Source: Atopobiaceae bacterium (GTDB lineage: Bacteria > Actinomycetota > Coriobacteriia > Coriobacteriales > Atopobiaceae). From it: a DNA stretch of 64,000 nucleotides. The stretch's first letter is position 1. Every line of letters begins with the position of its first letter. The translations under genes were made by a program, and so were the position numbers. The notes beneath the pieces were generated by a model. It was not told where the DNA came from. It ran no database searches and was given only the letters and a program-made list of their open reading frames with translations. Of the stretch, positions 61,368 through 64,000 are shown piece after piece. The stretch spans positions 1 to 64,000 of the forward strand of contig JAFWMH010000064.1 of assembly GCA_017510785.1 (NCBI GenBank), read 5' to 3'.

Positions 61368-62914
61368 TGCTCCACCCCTTCGATTTCGCGCGGACGATTT
61401 GCCACCTCAAAGCGGGCCGACACGTTACCCAGCGCCCATGCCAGCAGGCGACAGAACAGGAAATAGATAATTGCCGTGGAGATGAGCGGGAAGAACGCAT
61501 CCATGGTGCGCGCACGAATGAGGTCGGACGCACGCGTGAGGTCTTGCACCGCGATGTATCCCACGATGGAGGTTTCCTTAACGAGTGAGACGAATTGCCC
61601 CGAGAGTTGAGGCAAGAACTGCTGCGCTGCTTGGGGGAATATGATTTTTTGGAATACCTGCTGGCGTGTGTAGCCGAGCGCGAGGCCCGTTTCCTCCTGA
61701 ATGACGTCGAGGCCGTCGATGGCCGTCCACATGGTGGTGCCTGCCGTCGAGCCAAAGGAGAGCATGAACGCGAGTATTGCCACGATGGTTCCTGGGATGT
61801 TGAATGAGCCGAACACCACGTAGTACAGGACCATGAGTATTACCACGATGGGTACGCCGCTCATGAGCGCCTGATAGCCGTTTACGAGTTTGCCGAGCCA
61901 CTTAGCGCCGCCACGGCGAGCAAGCACCGTGGCAAAGCCCAGCGCGATGCCTAGGGCACCTGCGCATACGCTTATGAGGATGGTGACGCCCAAACCCGAC
62001 ACGATGAGCTGCCAGCGGTCCTCTTCAATAAAGGTCTTTCGGAAGGAATCGGAGATGCTGGCGAAAAACCCCGAATCCCCAGCGGCTCCGGTAGCTCCCT
62101 CTGCCAGCACGATGACGGAAATGGTCGTGGGCATAACGGTGTCGCTAAAGTCGCACACGGAGGCGCGCTCGGGAGTTTGGGTGAGCGTGCCGCCAAAATC
62201 GGCCTTGCCGCTATCGACCGCGGCAAAAATCGAGTCCATGGGAAGAGTGCTCACCTTGAGGTGATACCCTAGCTCACGAGCAATGAGCAAAGCGAGCTCC
62301 ACGTCGTAGCCCTTAGCCACGCCGCCCTCTCCCACATAGCTAAAGGGTTCGATGACGCCCGAGGTGACGAATTTCAGGGTGCCGTTGGGTGCATCCCAGT
62401 CCTGATCGGGCAGCGTCTTGCCCGACTCGTCTGCGGCCACCCACTTCTTCTCGAGGGTAGCTAGCGTTCCGTCGTCCGAGAACTTTGCGATGAGCCTATT
62501 GAACTCTGCGGTGAGGTTCGACCCCTTTGGGAAGAAGAAACCTTCCGAAACGTCAGCGATGGGCTCGGGCAGCAGCGCCACCGTTCCCGGACGACGGTTG
62601 ACGGCGAGCTGGCAGCAGTACGAGAGCTGCACTGCCGCATCTTCCTTTTGGGCCTCCACCGCGGCCACGCACTCAGCCAGCGACGGATAGAAGTGCTCAG
62701 ACGTGCCGTCAATCCTGTTTTGGACCGCCATGTTGTATACGCTACCATTTACGTAGGAAAATCGCTTCCCCGCTAGCTCGTCGAGCGTTATGTACACGGG
62801 TACGGGCTGGGGGGTGTCCTCCGCGGCTCTCGTTGTTGCGGGTACTGCAACGATGGCGCAAAGCATGGCGCACACCAATGCGACAGTTGCAAGTAGCCGC
62901 CTTTGCATGCTCAT
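61364..62914 (-). CDS. amino-acid ABC transporter fused substrate-binding protein and permease
   Basis: 516 aa. A signal peptide is followed by two consecutive substrate-binding-protein-like modules. The first (about 40-165) is short and looks incomplete; the second (about 170-275) has the FVTSGVIEPFSYVGEGGVAKGYDVELALLIARELGY signature, split into recognisable parts. A permease follows (about 305-510) with LIVSGLGVTILISVCAGALG and the coupling loop EETGLALGYTRQQVFQKIIFPQA in the HisM/GlnP family. It imports polar amino acids. ATG 62914 lies 6 nt after aaggag; ATG 62920 is too close. Confidence 0.9.
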   Translation of the reverse strand: MSMQRRLLATVALVCAMLCAIVAVPATTRAAEDTPQPVPVYITLDELAGKRFSYVNGSVYNMAVQNRIDGTSEHFYPSLAECVAAVEAQKEDAAVQLSYCCQLAVNRRPGTVALLPEPIADVSEGFFFPKGSNLTAEFNRLIAKFSDDGTLATLEKKWVAADESGKTLPDQDWDAPNGTLKFVTSGVIEPFSYVGEGGVAKGYDVELALLIARELGYHLKVSTLPMDSIFAAVDSGKADFGGTLTQTPERASVCDFSDTVMPTTISVIVLAEGATGAAGDSGFFASISDSFRKTFIEEDRWQLIVSGLGVTILISVCAGALGIALGFATVLARRGGAKWLGKLVNGYQALMSGVPIVVILMVLYYVVFGSFNIPGTIVAILAFMLSFGSTAGTTMWTAIDGLDVIQEETGLALGYTRQQVFQKIIFPQAAQQFLPQLSGQFVSLVKETSIVGYIAVQDLTRASDLIRARTMDAFFPLISTAIIYFLFCRLLAWALGNVSARFEVANRPREIEGVEQ

Positions 62915-62983
62915 AAGCATCTCCTTCCACTGGGAATTCTAGCCAGTATGGTATCACTCCAAGGCAACGCGTTTCGTCGCTTG

Positions 62984-64000
62984 CTATTTGTGCCTTTTGC
63001 GCGTGCCGATAATGAGTAACAGCAGACAGAGGCCTACGAACAGCGCGCACATAACCAGCATGACCGACCAAGCGCTGAATAAGCCAAAGATCCCCTGCTC
63101 GTACATGGCCTCGTCCGACGCTGGCGAGAGTGCCGAAAGGTCCCAACTTGCCTTGACCTCGGTTCCGTTAACGACTTTGCCGACGAGCGACTTGTTGAGG
63201 GTGGTGAGCTGCGCCGTGGTGCCGTAGCCGCTCATGCCCCACCGGCAGCTTACGAAGTACGAAATCGTTTCGACGACGCCTGTGAGCTCGACGACCACGC
63301 CCGCAAAGAGGATTTGAGGCATTATGAGCAATGGTGCGCAGGCAATCGCCCTATTGGGATTCTTGAAAAGTGCCGAGACGAAGAGTCCAAGGCACATGGC
63401 CGAAAGCATAATGAACGCAGATGTGGCGAATAGCTGGCCGGGCATGAGCATGAAGCCCGTCTCTGTCCACCCCACGCCCCAAAACAAGCTCATGAAAGCG
63501 CAGAATGTTGCGGTGAAAAGCGCGGCCTGTACGAGACACAGTACGCCCAGCACAACCAGCTTCGAGAGGACGTAGGAGGCAACACGAATGCCGCCATCCG
63601 TTTCGCGTTGGAAGATGGGACGCTCCTTGCAAATCTCTTGGATGGAATCGAGGATGCCCACCCAAAACGCTGCGCACGAGAGGGCGAACAAACATGACTT
63701 GGTGTTTTCGTAAATCGTAAAGCACCCGTCACCTGTTACGAAGGCAATCAGGATTGCCAGCAACAGCGTTTGTCCAATAAGGAGTGCGAGACGGAACGGA
63801 TCGTTGCGTATGAGCTTGGCGTAGCGTCTTACGAGCGTGCCGAGTTGGCGCCCGACTGGTGCTTTCTCGACTTCGGTGACGGGAGCTCCTGCTTGTTGTG
63901 CCCATGGCGCGGCGTCTTGGCGTGTGTTGAGGCTGTTTTGGTATTGAAAGCCCGCTGAGAAGAAGAGGCCCCGCGGGGCCTCTCGGCCAAAAAAGAAGCG
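62984..64000 (-). CDS. ABC-2 type membrane permease, partial (runs off the right edge)
   Basis: At least 338 aa; the frame stays open to base 64000, so the N-terminus is outside the window. The visible start region LVRRYAKLIRNDPFRLALL leads into about six helices, including ICKERPIFQRETDGGIRVASYVLSKL, the ABCG-type motif, and a long extracytoplasmic loop before the last helix. The end RKRHK is basic. The missing part may hold an ATPase and an FHA domain, as in related fused proteins. Substrate unknown. Confidence 0.85.
   Translation of the reverse strand, partial: RFFFGREAPRGLFFSAGFQYQNSLNTRQDAAPWAQQAGAPVTEVEKAPVGRQLGTLVRRYAKLIRNDPFRLALLIGQTLLLAILIAFVTGDGCFTIYENTKSCLFALSCAAFWVGILDSIQEICKERPIFQRETDGGIRVASYVLSKLVVLGVLCLVQAALFTATFCAFMSLFWGVGWTETGFMLMPGQLFATSAFIMLSAMCLGLFVSALFKNPNRAIACAPLLIMPQILFAGVVVELTGVVETISYFVSCRWGMSGYGTTAQLTTLNKSLVGKVVNGTEVKASWDLSALSPASDEAMYEQGIFGLFSAWSVMLVMCALFVGLCLLLLIIGTRKRHK

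Noticed and set aside
1..64000. CRISPR array, tRNA, rRNA or tmRNA genes
   Set aside because: No regularly spaced repeats and no T-loop-like or cloverleaf patterns were found by eye; a tRNA or covariance search would be needed to exclude them fully.
1..64000. Prophage or insertion sequence
   Set aside because: No transposase, integrase or phage structural gene is visible; the repeats found are small palindromes.

Overview
The window is high-GC, densely packed bacterial chromosome. Gene content and order point to Actinomycetota, most likely class Coriobacteriia (Eggerthellaceae-like). The indicators are RNase J plus RNase Y, a GarA-like FHA/MerR pair, an nrdR-LysM-lexA block as in mycobacteria, SpoVS without other sporulation genes, and a large L,D-transpeptidase carrying hydrophobic-W repeats. 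This placement is inference; no rRNA or tRNA gene was seen to confirm it.

Left half (about 1-35.5 kb, all on +): mostly housekeeping genes in tight operons. In order: dus, hemW, two tandem DnaJ paralogues (one ending in membrane helices instead of the C-terminal substrate domain), mtaB, phoH-ybeY-dgkA-era-recO, a secreted L,D-transpeptidase, rpsO-pnp with a leader of successive hairpins, a zinc-ribbon protein, rnj-ftsK-rodZ-rimO-pgsA-pncC, recA-recX, rny, a GHKL ATPase, spoVS-miaB-miaA-hflX. The RNA-decay enzymes PNPase, RNase J and RNase Y and three methylthiotransferases (MtaB, RimO, MiaB) all lie here.

Middle (35.8-45.6 kb): on -, trxB, dut, nrdR and a LysM protein, the last divergent from lexA (+). 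recA and lexA each carry a CGAAC-N4-GTT type SOS box, so the window holds an SOS regulon core with a probable division inhibitor. Then come a DUF1624 acyltransferase (+) and, on -, apt and a pgsA-like / dacA / GcvT-like / ridA / FHA / merR run.

Right third (45.7-64 kb) is more accessory. It holds a 1107-aa SF1-helicase-like protein whose ATPase motifs look eroded, a hybrid histidine kinase with two receiver domains, a ClC transporter, a lipoprotein with InlB-type repeats, a methyltransferase-like membrane protein, a zinc-type lipase without signal peptide, a TerB-like protein, a CDF transporter, a fusion of a Rel/SpoT-type HD hydrolase with an aminoglycoside-phosphotransferase-like kinase, an amino-acid ABC transporter (substrate-binding/permease fusion plus an ATPase with an extra C-terminal domain), and an ABC-2 permease running off the right edge.

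Non-coding structure: a family of palindromic intergenic repeats recurs near 2.6, 35.55, 35.8, 40.2 and 56.9 kb, three of them with a constant 15-nt spacer. A separate 93-nt near-perfect palindrome lies upstream of rpsO, and a decayed tandem array copies the 3' end of merR. Strongest candidates for new biology are the HD-kinase fusion, the pseudo-helicase, the membrane-anchored DnaJ, the ABC ATPase with a GHKL-like tail and the repeat family.
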